64,000 bases of DNA from Halichondria panicea (lineage: Eukaryota > Porifera > Demospongiae > Suberitida > Halichondriidae), in NCBI RefSeq assembly GCF_963675165.1, contig NC_087379.1, positions 2,856,201 to 2,920,200 on the forward strand. The letters run 5' to 3'. The stretch's first letter is position 1, and each line of letters starts with the position of its first letter. Shown piece by piece: positions 46,687 to 57,740 of this stretch. The translations under genes and the position numbers were made by a program. Under the pieces are notes generated by a model. That model worked only from the letters and a program-made list of their open reading frames with translations. It searched no databases and was not told the origin of the DNA.

Positions 46687-48153
46687 TCATGGAACACCAT
46701 TGCTTAAGGGAATAGTGGAACTGTGGGTAGTAGCTAGAGGGGATGGTGTAGAAGGAAGGTATTCGTGAGACTGTTTCAAAATGGAGGAACCTGACGAGAT
46801 AATTGGTTCAGGGGTGACTGAGAGGGAGTGTGAGTTTTTGTCTTCGTTGTTTTCTATGTTCTCTAAATCATCCTTTTCTGTTGATTCCTCAAATGTAAAT
46901 TTCACGTGATGTTTTGGCGAGCCGTTTTGTTTGGGTGTCATAGGTAAATTGAGAGTGTTCAATGAGCTGCTTACAATGTCTGGAGATTGCTTTCTAGATG
47001 CGGTACTACTACCCATCCTGCAGCATTTTGTTAATCCTCCTCTCAATGCAATCAATAAGGGGCGATAATCAGTGATTGAGTATGTTAATAGGACAGCCAA
47101 TAGAAACTCGAGTGTGAAGAAGAGATAGCTTACGACCAGCCACACAGCTGGGTTTTGTTTCTGCATGTTGACAATGAATCCAGGACATCCATCAAAGATT
47201 GTCAATATAACCCTGACTAGGTTTCCCAAACTGAGAATTGAATACAGCATTCCCAAGATGACCGTCAAGTACATAATGATACTAACTTTCCTGATCGCTC
47301 TCTTGTGTTGATCCCTAACCATGTCCTTTAGTTTTAGGTTGCTTGCAGTTCGTCCCCTGTATTTCTGGTTCTGAAACTTAGATTTCTCGATTAATTGCTG
47401 CCTAGTTAAGTTAGGTGAGTCTTTGCAAATCATTGAGCTGTTTCTGGCCGATTTCTCAATAGAATGGAGCAAACGATGGCCTGCAAATAAATAACCAAAA
47501 CAAAGGAGGAATCCCCACAGAGAAAAAAGAGCCTCACAAGAAATTAATAGATACATAACGACTACTGGACCAGATGGCCATGGAATAAAACCAACAGTTT
47601 CAAACAGTATTGCCACACAGTAGTGCACAAAACACAAAGGAACGAGAATCTTGAATGTCTGATAAGAAGAGCGACCCAATTGAATTCTAGCACTCATCCA
47701 AAGGGTAATGAACACGAGAGAATAACTGGCTGTGATACTTGGGAATGCTAGCGCTCCAGACAGTCTTGATAACACTTCACAAACTTTGTGTGTGCAGAAT
47801 CCAGATTGACCCCATGGGTCCAAAATTAAGAAGAATACTCGAGAGAATCCCAATATTGTGAGCGCCACGTCGATAGCAATGAAAGTTCTTATTTTTTTAA
47901 ATCTTTGAACTAAATGTCGTTTCGCCAACATCAACAGACAAAATATAGCTAATGCAAGAAACAGAATCCCAAAGAGAATTAACATAATGTAAAAGAAAGC
48001 TTTCCATAATGGTGTTTTTTCACTCCAATAATCATTGTCAATGACTCCATTGCTCGGTGGAACCAGCAGTTGCATGAATTCTCCAGTTGTGTTGAATTGA
48101 GGCAAGGTCCTATTGCAGCTGCTATCGGTATACATTGTCGTGTTTTCACCCAT
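46687..48153 (-). CDS. Intronless seven-helix membrane protein, PRRT3/PRRT4-like
   Basis: A single exon encodes 488 residues. The extracellular N-terminus has sequons NTT, NRT and NTT. Hydrophobic segments lie at about residues 50-76, 88-112, 130-152, 166-190, 195-225, 290-320 and 340-368, so seven helices are plausible. The motif ILGFSRVFFLILDPWG followed by FPSITASYSLVFITLW resembles the LDPxG...FPxxT pattern I associate with the membrane region of proline-rich transmembrane proteins 3 and 4. It lacks class A hallmarks (no DRY, no NPxxY). The C-tail (about 110 residues) is Ser/Thr-rich. It is divergent from and homologous to the gene at 48510 (shared ILGFSR, LDP.G, AF.FPS). Function unknown. 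Confidence 0.72.
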   Translation of the reverse strand: MGENTTMYTDSSCNRTLPQFNTTGEFMQLLVPPSNGVIDNDYWSEKTPLWKAFFYIMLILFGILFLALAIFCLLMLAKRHLVQRFKKIRTFIAIDVALTILGFSRVFFLILDPWGQSGFCTHKVCEVLSRLSGALAFPSITASYSLVFITLWMSARIQLGRSSYQTFKILVPLCFVHYCVAILFETVGFIPWPSGPVVVMYLLISCEALFSLWGFLLCFGYLFAGHRLLHSIEKSARNSSMICKDSPNLTRQQLIEKSKFQNQKYRGRTASNLKLKDMVRDQHKRAIRKVSIIMYLTVILGMLYSILSLGNLVRVILTIFDGCPGFIVNMQKQNPAVWLVVSYLFFTLEFLLAVLLTYSITDYRPLLIALRGGLTKCCRMGSSTASRKQSPDIVSSSLNTLNLPMTPKQNGSPKHHVKFTFEESTEKDDLENIENNEDKNSHSLSVTPEPIISSGSSILKQSHEYLPSTPSPLATTHSSTIPLSNGVP

Positions 48154-48509
48154 GGTTCTAGATAGATAGTGTTGAGATACTGGTTACAGCATTAAACTGT
48201 TACTCTGCTTTGTCTTGTGCTCAGCTACTGTATAAGTAATAGTAATTATAAACTGTCTAAACCACACCTTTTCTATGCTTAGGAATGTGTGTGTAAATAA
48301 TTGGTAAAGATCACTAAATACACACCCATCATACAGATCCTCAATACATTGTGTTGTGCCGCGCCGCCCACAAAAACTGCAAACAAAATCCACATATATA
48401 CACATGTTAAATCTTCCCCTTTTCTTTATAACTGCACTGCACAGGAAATAAGCTATAAAAGCAATAGGGTAAATCTGAGCTGAAAAGTAAAATCTATTAG
48501 TACAGTGAA
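48154..48509. promoter_or_regulatory. Shared 5' region of two divergent seven-helix genes
   Basis: These 356 bases separate the start codons of two homologous genes facing away from each other, so they probably carry both promoters. No conserved element was identified. Confidence 0.45.
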
Positions 48510-50210
48510 ATGGAAAGCTTCATTTCAAAGAATGATAGTTCTGCATTTACATGTGAAGAGCACAAAGCGATCTTCACTGAAAACCTGGAGCCATATCAAA
48601 TACTTGCACTCACTGTGCCCCTCGATACTGCTGTCTGGACAGAGAGAGATGAGGCGTGGAAAATCTGTTTCTATGTGTATATTGCTGTGATGAGTGCAAT
48701 CTTTCTGAAATTAGGCATCGTATCGATTGTAATGCTCATTAAGAAAGACTGTATTCGATTACCTACAAAGACATTCTTTGCTATCTATATGTCAACAGCA
48801 ATCCTCGGCTTCAGTCGAGCACTTCATCTGGTGCTTGATCCATTTGGACTCGTAGGATTTATTTCAGATCGTTTCCCGGCATGGTTCATTGTTTCAAGAA
48901 TGCTGAGTGCCTTTGGATTTCCTAGCCTGGTAGCAAGCACAACACTAATGATATTCACATTAGTAAAAGTGGCAAAAGCAGTCCCTGGAAAACAGTGGTA
49001 CCATTACTGGAAATTCATAATTCTGATTATGCTGACACCTTATGTTATTGCTTTTGCTGCTGAGTTTATTGCAAACTTCAACCCCTACCCTGGGCTTGTA
49101 ATTGTAAAGGTCTGTGAACTATCCTTTGCAGTCTGGGGTCTTGTGATGTGTTTGACCTTTATTTTCGCAGGGAACCGTTTGCTTCGTCAGCTTAGATTGC
49201 GAGGGAGAAAAACGGTTCGTGTGTCTACCTTTCGTGGCACTCCAGGACGTGATATGGAATCTCAAATGGCAACAAGACATGAATTCGCTTCCAGAGAGCA
49301 GCAAAGACATCAAACACGAAGTAGAAAAACTACACGAAAAATCACAATCATTACTTATGGAACTGCACTCTTCACAATTTCGTACTCTCTAATATCAATC
49401 GCGAGTGCTGTCATGATTTCAATACTCTTGTATGCATCATGTTTCGGATTTCAAGGAAGAGAACAATCAGCAATATGGCTGGCATTTGAGTTTAGCAAGA
49501 GAGCCAATGAAATAATTCTCACAATTGTGCTTCTCTACTCAGTAACTGATGTAACAGGAGTATTGCGAGTATTTTTCGGAAAGTGCTGCATGACCGAGGT
49601 GCAACGTGGTCGAGTTGGACAGTGCAATAAGTTCAACAATCTTCAGAAAGACTCATCAACAAGTATTTTGTGCACACCAGAAAGACAGGGTGTTAGAAGT
49701 ACAGAAAGCTTGAATGTCAGCCCAGATCAAGAAGGTACTGTTAGTGATCGATCTGATGAAAACAATGTCACTAACGAAAGTCAAGACATGAGCACTGAAA
49801 GTATTCAAACGGCCGAAATTAATAGTACTGAAACTACTCCACAGTGCATACCCACTATCACTCTGACTCTGAGTCAACCGAGCTCAAGTGGAATTGAATT
49901 ACCCACCGCCAGTCAGCCTCTTGAAATAACAACACCAGATGAACAGATTGAGAATGAAAGGAGAGAAACAAGAAGATCAAGACATAGTAAAAGAAAAAGT
50001 TCTTCTAAGACTATTGGAACCCAAACGACAGAACAAGTTGATTCTGCTGTACAAACCGAACCTAATCGAATCAAACCTATTCCAAAGAAACGACAACCAA
50101 AAAAGTCGAAGAATCAAATTTTGAATGATCGGAGAATTCCAGCTTTAAGGGAGACACCGCACACACTAACTGCTATGCAAAATCGAATAACCCGAAAACG
50201 AACCGTATAG
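48510..50210 (+). CDS. Intronless seven-helix membrane protein, PRRT3/PRRT4-like (intact copy)
   Basis: A single exon encodes 566 residues, in the same family as the minus-strand neighbour: ILGFSRALHLVLDPFGLVGF, then AFGFPSLVASTTLMIFTLV. Hydrophobic segments lie near residues 50-77, 87-110, 130-153, 165-190, 197-222, 275-305 and 325-350. The loop between helices 5 and 6 and the roughly 200-residue tail are rich in basic and Ser/Thr residues (RRSRHSKRKSSSK), pointing to an intracellular tail. A near-identical but broken copy lies at 59888-61505. The start ATG is the first in frame, and the N-terminus has one NDS sequon. Ligand and partner unknown. Confidence 0.75.
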   Translation: MESFISKNDSSAFTCEEHKAIFTENLEPYQILALTVPLDTAVWTERDEAWKICFYVYIAVMSAIFLKLGIVSIVMLIKKDCIRLPTKTFFAIYMSTAILGFSRALHLVLDPFGLVGFISDRFPAWFIVSRMLSAFGFPSLVASTTLMIFTLVKVAKAVPGKQWYHYWKFIILIMLTPYVIAFAAEFIANFNPYPGLVIVKVCELSFAVWGLVMCLTFIFAGNRLLRQLRLRGRKTVRVSTFRGTPGRDMESQMATRHEFASREQQRHQTRSRKTTRKITIITYGTALFTISYSLISIASAVMISILLYASCFGFQGREQSAIWLAFEFSKRANEIILTIVLLYSVTDVTGVLRVFFGKCCMTEVQRGRVGQCNKFNNLQKDSSTSILCTPERQGVRSTESLNVSPDQEGTVSDRSDENNVTNESQDMSTESIQTAEINSTETTPQCIPTITLTLSQPSSSGIELPTASQPLEITTPDEQIENERRETRRSRHSKRKSSSKTIGTQTTEQVDSAVQTEPNRIKPIPKKRQPKKSKNQILNDRRIPALRETPHTLTAMQNRITRKRTV

Positions 50211-50447
50211 TCATTCACTGTGCTTTTTATGTATACTTTGTTCCCATTATTTTGTATTGTATAATTGTGCACATCATATTCTCATGCACTGCTCACACAT
50301 GCTGTACTCACTCATATAAACTGTAAACTTATCGGAATCCTCCAATGCAATATCTATCACTATGGTAACTCACACTACGATGTGATTCTGATGAAAGACA
50401 TGTGTATGATTTTCCCATACCATAATATCACATGTCTAAAAACATGC

Positions 50448-50453
50448 AATAAA
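50448..50453 (+). other. Candidate poly(A) signal
   Basis: AATAAA lies 238 bases past the stop of the 48510 gene. The same site is conserved in the duplicate at 61737-61742. Confidence 0.5.
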
Positions 50454-50541
50454 AGTTAAGAGGTCCAACAAAGTTTGACAACATAGACCCACAATGTACA
50501 CATGGACACCTTTGTGAGGCTTTTCTATTACATAACTTTAT

Positions 50542-52470
50542 CATTGCTGCTGTATGTACACTTGTGCACTCAATAGGATTGACCCTTTCCCAAACAAAAT
50601 TAATGATTCAAGTAGATGCAGTGCATGTGTTCCAACAAGGGCGTATGCCCTTGGTTCCAATGAACCATAATAATTATAGTGGTTTCTCCAGCTACTGAAT
50701 TGTCCCCTACACCATGCAACTATCGAAAGCACTGAGAGAGTGATTATAATTATGTTTACAATGTACTGACACGTTATAGCTGCACTCGGCTTGGATTCAT
50801 CCTTTTTGATATACCAGTATCAGTCTTGTGTTTATACAAGGCCATTCACATGATTATGGTGACAGACTGACACGTTTATTGTGATAATTATTGTATGTCT
50901 GAGCTAATAAACCCACGAGTATACACAATCTCTGTTGCTTGTGTATCAATAAATTAGGCAGCTTCCCGAGTCAGAAGCCATGCATGCACTTTTGATCATT
51001 AATGGTACTCCTCCAGGTGTGGGGTAGCTGTGTTGACATACATCAGCATGGAGATACTGCCCTTGATGCATAGGTGGGTTGATGGCTATATATGCACTCA
51101 CAAAACACTTGGTTACACTAAATCACCATATTTGTACATTTTCCTCACATTTTCAATCTGAGGGCATGACCCATAATATAGTGGTTTCTCCAGCTACTGA
51201 ATTGTCCCCTACACCATGCAACTATCGAAAGCACTGAGAGAAGTGATTATACAATGTACTGACACGTTATAGCTGCACTCGGCTTGGATTCATCCTTTTT
51301 GATATACCAGTATCAGTCTTGTTTATATACAAGGCCATTCACATGATTATGGTGACAGACTGACATGTTTATTGTGATAATTATCGTATGTCTGATTTTT
51401 TTAGCTAATAAACCCACGAGTATACACAATCTCTGTTGCTTGTGTATCAATAAATTAGGCAGCTTCCCTTAATTGAAGTCAGAATCCATGCATGCACTTA
51501 TGATCGTTAATGGTACTCCTCCAGGTGTGGGTAGCTGTGACATACAACAGCATGGAGATATTGCCGTTGATGCATGGGTGGGTTGATGGCTATATATGCA
51601 CTCACAAAACACTTGGCTATACTAAATCACCATATTTGTACATTTTCCTCACATTTTCAATCTGAGGGCATGTCACCACATGCTCTAGTTAGTATAGAGT
51701 TGAAATTGCTTTTAGTGTGTGATACACACATAATTATGGCCTAATAGTATCGAGCTATAGTATTATTGCTGCTGTATGTACACTTGTACACTCTATAGGA
51801 TTGACCCTTTCCCAAACAAATGATGTAAGTAGATGCAGTGCATGTGTTCCAACAAGGGCGTATGCCTTGGTTCCAATGAATCATAGTGGTTTCTCCAGTT
51901 ACTGAATTGTCCCCTACACTATGCAACTATCGAAAGCACTATAAGAGAAGTGATTATACAATGTACTGACACGTTATAGCTGCACTCGTCTTGGATTCAT
52001 CCTTTTTGATATACCAGTATCAGTGCCATTCACATGATTATGGTGACAGACTGACATGTTTATTGTGATAATTATCGTATGTCTGATTTTTTTAGCTAAT
52101 AAACCCACGAGTATACACAATCTCTGTTGCTGGTGTATCAATAAATTAGGCAGCTTCCCTTGAAGTCAGAAGCCATGCATGCACTTATGATCGTTAATGG
52201 TACTCCTCCAGGTTTGGGTAGCTGTGACATACATCATGCAACATGGAGATATTGCCGTTGATGCATGGGTGGGTTGATGGCTATATATGCACTCACAAAA
52301 CACTTGGCTATATACTGAATCACCATATTTGTACATTTTCCTCACATTTTCAATCTGAGGGCATGTCACCACATGCTCTAGATTTATTTTGGTATAGAGT
52401 TGAAATTGTTTTTAGTGTGTGATACACACATAATTATGGCCTAATAGTATCGAGCTATAGTATTATACTA
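50542..52470. repeat. Tandem non-coding repeats, three copies of a roughly 500-base block
   Basis: A block containing AGTGGTTTCTCCAGCTACTG starts at about 50679, 51181 and 51890. A leader containing CTCAATAGGATTGACCC precedes the first and third copies (50542, 51766). Copies share the phrases AACCCACGAGTATACACAAT and GGTGGGTTGATGGCTATATA. No protein is conserved across copies. The duplicate segment at 61830-63050 has only two blocks. Confidence 0.85.
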
Positions 52471-52647
52471 CAGTGGAACCCCTGTATAACGTACACCTTT
52501 GGGGAACAATGTTTTGGCCTTTATACAGAGGTAGCCTTTGTTGAGAGGTTGTTTTGTACACAAACTGTTCATTTGGGACCTGGGTGCCTGGTCGTTATAT
52601 AGTAACTGGCCTTTATTCGGAGGTGGTTGTTAACAGAGGTTCCACTG
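52471..52647. mobile_element. Pogo-like MITE with known empty site
   Basis: The 177-base element has ends CAGTGGAACCCCTGT and ACAGAGGTTCCACTG, flanked by TA on both sides (52469-52470 and 52648-52649). In the duplicated segment the corresponding position (TA at 63051-63052) lacks the element and has one TA only, matching excision-free insertion into TA. Confidence 0.88.
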
Positions 52648-53647
52648 TATAGCTATCCTGCAGGCAAACATAACCATGCATGGCTATGTAAACAGAAGTC
52701 TTTATGTGCCTCTGCATGTCAGATGTATGGGATGTTATGACACGACTGACTGTACATGCTCAGCTGTATGAGTTACTGTGCATGTATACACAAAATTGTA
52801 CTGATTATGCAATGTACATGTTGGGAGCATCTCATAGAAGGCTGCTGGATCTCCCTGAGATGTTTGAAGTTGCATTTGTTGTATGTTTTCCAACACTTAT
52901 ATGACTCCTTCCTTTCAAGGATATCACATTCAATGCATGAATCAGTGTTATTACAGTACATTACTACTACACATGCCTGTAGACATGCATCTAATTGATT
53001 GCAAGCTATAGGGTGTTACAGTAGTCATCATTTGTATAAATTTATCGTATAGTGTCAGAAATTAATGCTGTTTATGCGAGCCGCTATCATGTCCCAACTA
53101 CTTGTAATCATAATAATATATAATATTTTCAGAGCCTTAAAATTGCATAAATTTATACTCGCATATTATTCTAGCACTACATTGTACAGTACCGAATAAT
53201 AACATCATGGCCATTCTAATTCGTAGCCCATTTAGCACCACAATATTATGGTAGCCACTTTTTAATTGACATGACTCCAGCAAAATGAATAAGCCACTGT
53301 ATACATGTTAATGCGTGTGTCTTAGACTAGCCTCGACTCCAGCCCCTTCAGCCTGGAATCAAGGCTATAGTCTTATAGATCTACTTTTTGGTCAGCCTAA
53401 ATATTCCCTAACCCTAATTTAATAAATCTTGGCAATAGGATCTATTATGAGGCCACAAATCAGATGAACTTGGTAGGCTTTGTTGTGTAGCACATGCATG
53501 CACGTACACAATTAAGGTGTATAGATCTAATGGCCCCTCAATCTGTTTGATAGATAGGTGTATATAGTTTAAGAAGTATATATATATAGGAAATAACTCA
53601 GTAGATACTATAGCCTGTGTGTAAATTCTGCTACAAATTCTGCTACA

Positions 53648-54645
53648 ATGAATGTCTCTGTGGACAACATGTCTTCCTTGACTTGTGAGGAGAGACGTTA
53701 CATTGGTAGAACAACTGTGGACTTTGATACAGAGGCCATCTTACGCTACCTTCTTGTGGGATACCTCATACTGCTATTCCCATTTTCAGTATGTCTCAAA
53801 GGATTTCTCATTATTCTCATGGCAACGATCAAGTCACTACACCAGACTGTGTACTTTCTAGCTCTTCAAGTAGTTGTGCTTGATTTCAGATTATCAATAT
53901 TTGTACTACCTATCACAATTGCAAATGCAATTGCTGGAAAATGGACATTTGACCCTACATTTTGTTTGCTGTCAATCTTTGTTATATCCATTTAATCAGA
54001 ATGACACGGTATTGGTTGATGTTTGTATTTGTGAGCGATCGATTTGCCTCGGTATTTTTCCCATTCTCGTATTTACAATACCAGAAAAAGTTTGTGATCA
54101 TCCTGTCCATAATGGCTTGGGCTATTTCACTCTCTTTTGCTATTTTGCCTGTGGCTCTTGACTGTGCAATGTTTAGCCGTACCGCTTTTTATTGCACTGG
54201 TGGCAATGGTTGCACAAACACCAATGTCTGTCAGTCTTCCAGATTAGTAACAGTCACTTTGACCAATATCATGGGAAGCTTTGTACCACTTGTGCTCTAT
54301 ATAATCCTATTCCTGAAAGCAAAAATGTTACAGAAATCTATAATTATCGTACCCAACTGTGACGGTGATGATTCAAATCGCAGAAACAATGCTCACCACA
54401 ATACCACCTTCTTTTTCCTTTTTCTTTCACTATTTGGGGTCAACATAATTCCATTCTCCTTCTTTATAGTTGGAAATTCCATCCTCAACACCCTTTCAAT
54501 CCCTCCTCCTTCACAGTATGTCATTACAACCATAATTTTTAGATCGTTGTACAATATTCTGCCGCTAATCGATGCCATCGCCATAATGAGAAACAGTGAT
54601 TTTCGACAGGCTATCCGTTTATTCAAATCCAAACTTTTTGGTTAG
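53648..54645 (+). pseudogene. Intronless class A GPCR, copy 1, one frameshift
   Basis: The reading frame starts MNVSVDNMSS and covers TM1, TM2 (VVVLDF) and the start of TM3 (FCLLS). It then shifts near 53985 and resumes as RMTRYWLMFVFVSDRF through TM4 (MAWAISL), TM5 (SFVPLVLYI), TM6 (NIIPFSFF) and TM7 to a stop at 54643. Compared with copy 2, copy 1 has two extra bases at the break. If the break is ignored, the cysteine of FC is 24 residues before the D of DRF, the class A spacing. DRY appears as DRF, and NPxxY as LPLID followed by the typical RNSDFR helix 8. A short intron at the break is possible but I see no good splice pair. Confidence 0.7.
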
Positions 54646-55791
54646 GACTTCGTTCGATTCCGATTCAGCTTTATGCTTATACTTAGTAGTCGGTTTATAA
54701 ACGAAGCAGATTTGTTACTCTGCTAAGAAGAATGGACTCAGTTTAACATTAGTAGCTGGCAGTGCATGTACATCTCATTGATGTTATTGTGATTTGTAAG
54801 TAGTGTATCCAGCTGCATTGTATATACCGTATAATTATATATCGGGTATATTATTTTGAGTGTATAAATGTTTGTGGTTTTCGCTGATTAAGCATAATGC
54901 ATGCTGCAAAAAGGCTGCTATTCCGCGAAAGTTTATCCTGAGAAATATTAACTAATTATGGTATATATAAAGTCATGCATGAGACCTACAGGGGAGAGCC
55001 TTTTATTGGCCTGTACGTCAATCCGTCACAACGTTATTTACACATAATAATTATGATCTAGTACTATAACAAGTAAGTCATGACAAGCTGCATGCAATCA
55101 AGAGTCCATAATAATTACATGGACTCTTCATGAAAAATTATCGACGGGAATGCAAATGAGCAGTGTTTTAGTTCTTGTTGTAGGTGAAAATGATGTTCGA
55201 CATAATTATATATATATATGGTGCAGTACATGTACATCTTTGTACATATACAAGCTAGCGGTACATGTATTAATGAATTTTATGGTGTGCACTGGCCCAT
55301 TTAACCATAATTAGTTATAGCTAGATGCAGTGTTGAATTATTGTCTGATGAGGTTTGGGGTGGCCCATGGCAGGGGAAACATTATCAACCTTACAACAGA
55401 TTGTGTACTTATCTAACTCTATACAAGCACATGTGTGTACTATTCATGACATTGACGTATATACGGGCCAGTATGTCTCTCCCCCTTTGCTTGTTTCGAT
55501 GATTTTTGGGGTTATTCCCTGGCCATCGCATAATGTGTATTTCACCTTTGGTCAACCTAGCTTCCCTGGTCATAAATAAAGTCTAGCACTATACTTAATT
55601 ACTCTAAAACTATGAACCCACAAATCATGCAGTGATACAGTTTGTACGAATTGTATACTGTAGCACCGTAGCAAAGGTGATGCTGGCCCTTATTAGTTTC
55701 GGGCCGGGTGCAGCATTGATTATCGATGCTGTATTAGTTCAAGAAGTAGACACTCAGTAGATGCCAGCACTCACTGTGTAGACTTGCTACA
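54646..55791. other. Spacer between GPCR copies 1 and 2
   Basis: Duplicated non-coding spacer. The phrase ATACGGGCCAGTATGTCTCT (near 55458) also occurs near 57367 between copies 2 and 3, showing that the whole unit was duplicated. No gene seen. Confidence 0.55.
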
Positions 55792-56672
55792 ATGAATGTC
55801 TCGGTGGACAATTAACATGTCTTTCTTGACCTGTGAGGAGAGATGTTACATCGGTGGAACAACTGTGCATGGACTTTAATACATGCAGAGGCCATCTTAC
55901 ACCTTCTCGTGGGATACCTCCTATTCAGTATGTCTCAACAGATTTCTCATCATTCTCATGGTAACGATTAAGCCACTCAATACACCAGACTGTATACTTT
56001 CTCTTCAAGTTGTTGTGCTTGATTTCGGATTATCAGCTTTGTACTACCAATCACAATTACAAATACAAATGCAAATGCAAATTTGACCCACATTTTTGTT
56101 TGCTGTTGATTTTGTCATCTATTTGATCAGAATGACACAGTATTGGTTAATGTTTGTGTTCGTGAGCAATCGATTTGCCTCAATATTTTCCCCATTTAAA
56201 ACCAGAAAAGGTTTGTGATCATCCTCCTGTCCATAATGGCTTGGGCTACTTCACTCTCTTTTGCATGTGACTGTGAAGTGTTTAGTCGTTTCGCTTTTTA
56301 TTACACCGGTGGCAATAGTTGCACAAAATTTAATACCTATGTCTACCATGCAGATTGTTAACAGTTCTGTTGACAAATAAAATCATGGGAAGCTAGCCTT
56401 GTACGCTTGTGCTCAATGTAAAAAGCAAAAATATTACAGAAATCTTATTGTACCTAACTGTGACGGTGATGATTCAAATCGCAAAAAAAAAACAATGCTC
56501 GCCACAATACCATGCACCTTCTTTTGCCTTTTTTCTTGCACTATTTGGGGTCAACACAATTACATTCTTCTTTAAGCTTATATAATTATAGTTGGAAATT
56601 CATCTTTTTACTCTTTCGATCCCTCCTCCTTCACAGTACACCACTGCCACGAATCTAAAACTTTTTGGTTAG
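55792..56672 (+). pseudogene. Intronless class A GPCR, copy 2, heavily degraded
   Basis: It is aligned with copy 1 from ATGAATGTCTC to the end CTTTTTGGTTAG. The reading frame is broken many times by small gaps in TM1, TM2, TM5 and TM6, and parts of TM7 are gone. Recognisable pieces include TIGRV-like starts of TM1, YLIRMTQYWLMFVFVSNRF in TM3, and MAWATSLSF in TM4. D of the DRF motif is N here. Not functional as read. Confidence 0.8.
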
Positions 56673-57740
56673 GTATACCTTCAATTCCGATTCCGATTCT
56701 GATTCCAATTTACCCATTCCCGCTTTATATACACCTATCTAGTATCACTTTACGAACAAAATGGAATTGCAGACCAGTTTTTCTTAAGGAGAATGGACTC
56801 ATTTTAACATTATATCTGACACAGCCTGACAGTGCATGTAGATCTCATGTTGTAATCGCAATTTGTAAGTAGTATGTCTGTAGCAAAGTCCCACAAAAAC
56901 ATTTGCAATGTGAAAATGTCTATAGGATTAAACCAAGAACTATCGAAACAAGCGAGAGGGGAGAGACTGAGTCACATATCGGCCTGCACGTCAATCCGTC
57001 ACAACGTTATTACTCACACGTCTATTACTGTAGTTATAATAATTATAGTACATGACAAGTACATGCAATGATATCGGTGCCAATGTTTTTAGCCGGGAAT
57101 GCAATTGACACATAATTAAATCTGTAGTTGTTGTTGGAGGAGAAAATAATTGACAGTACAAACAGTACATGTATACATCTTTGTACCAAACGTTAGGAAA
57201 GTGTATACATGTATAATTTTCATCACTGCCACCTATAGCTATATAGCTAGCTATAATTATATAGAATTCAGGTACGAGGAGTCTCTTCATGCTTTGATAT
57301 TGCACTGAGTCTGGTGGTCCAAGGATTATTAAAGTGTTGTCAAATGTATAGTGATACAAGTGTATTGATACGGGCCAGTATGTCTCTCCCCCATTGCTTG
57401 TTTTGATATACATGTGAGATTGATACGGGCCGGTATGGCTCTCCCCCATTGCTTGTTTTGGTTACTCAGAGTCCCAGGCCATGCTTTTTGGAAAGATCGA
57501 CTTTTGGGCTTTGGTCAATCTAAATGAGCTTCCTGACCATAAAAAGAGTACTAGTACTAGAGTCAACGTGTATGAAGCCACAAATCAGTAATACAGTTTG
57601 CAGGCTTTGCTGCGAAATGTGCTGTAGCACAGTGATTTACACAAAGGTGATGTTGGCATGTTTTAGGTGCTATTGTAATGGTTGAAGACGTAAACACTCA
57701 GTATGATGCCAGCACTGTGTAGACGTACTTGCATGCTACA
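56673..57740. other. Spacer between GPCR copies 2 and 3
   Basis: This is the counterpart of the 54646-55791 spacer. It contains a direct repeat (GATACGGGCC-GTATG-CTCTCCCCCATTG at about 57367 and 57421). The 152-residue minus ORF here is not supported. Confidence 0.5.

Noticed and set aside
52704-52998. Overlapping 60-80 residue ORFs in the flank of the PRRT-like gene
   Set aside because: Their duplicates at 63111-63314 differ at the end and no homology is recognised; nothing distinguishes them from chance frames.
56991-57449. 152-residue minus ORF between GPCR copies
   Set aside because: Made of a duplicated spacer repeat (GETYWPVSI-like twice); the matching spacer at 54646-55791 does not keep it open.
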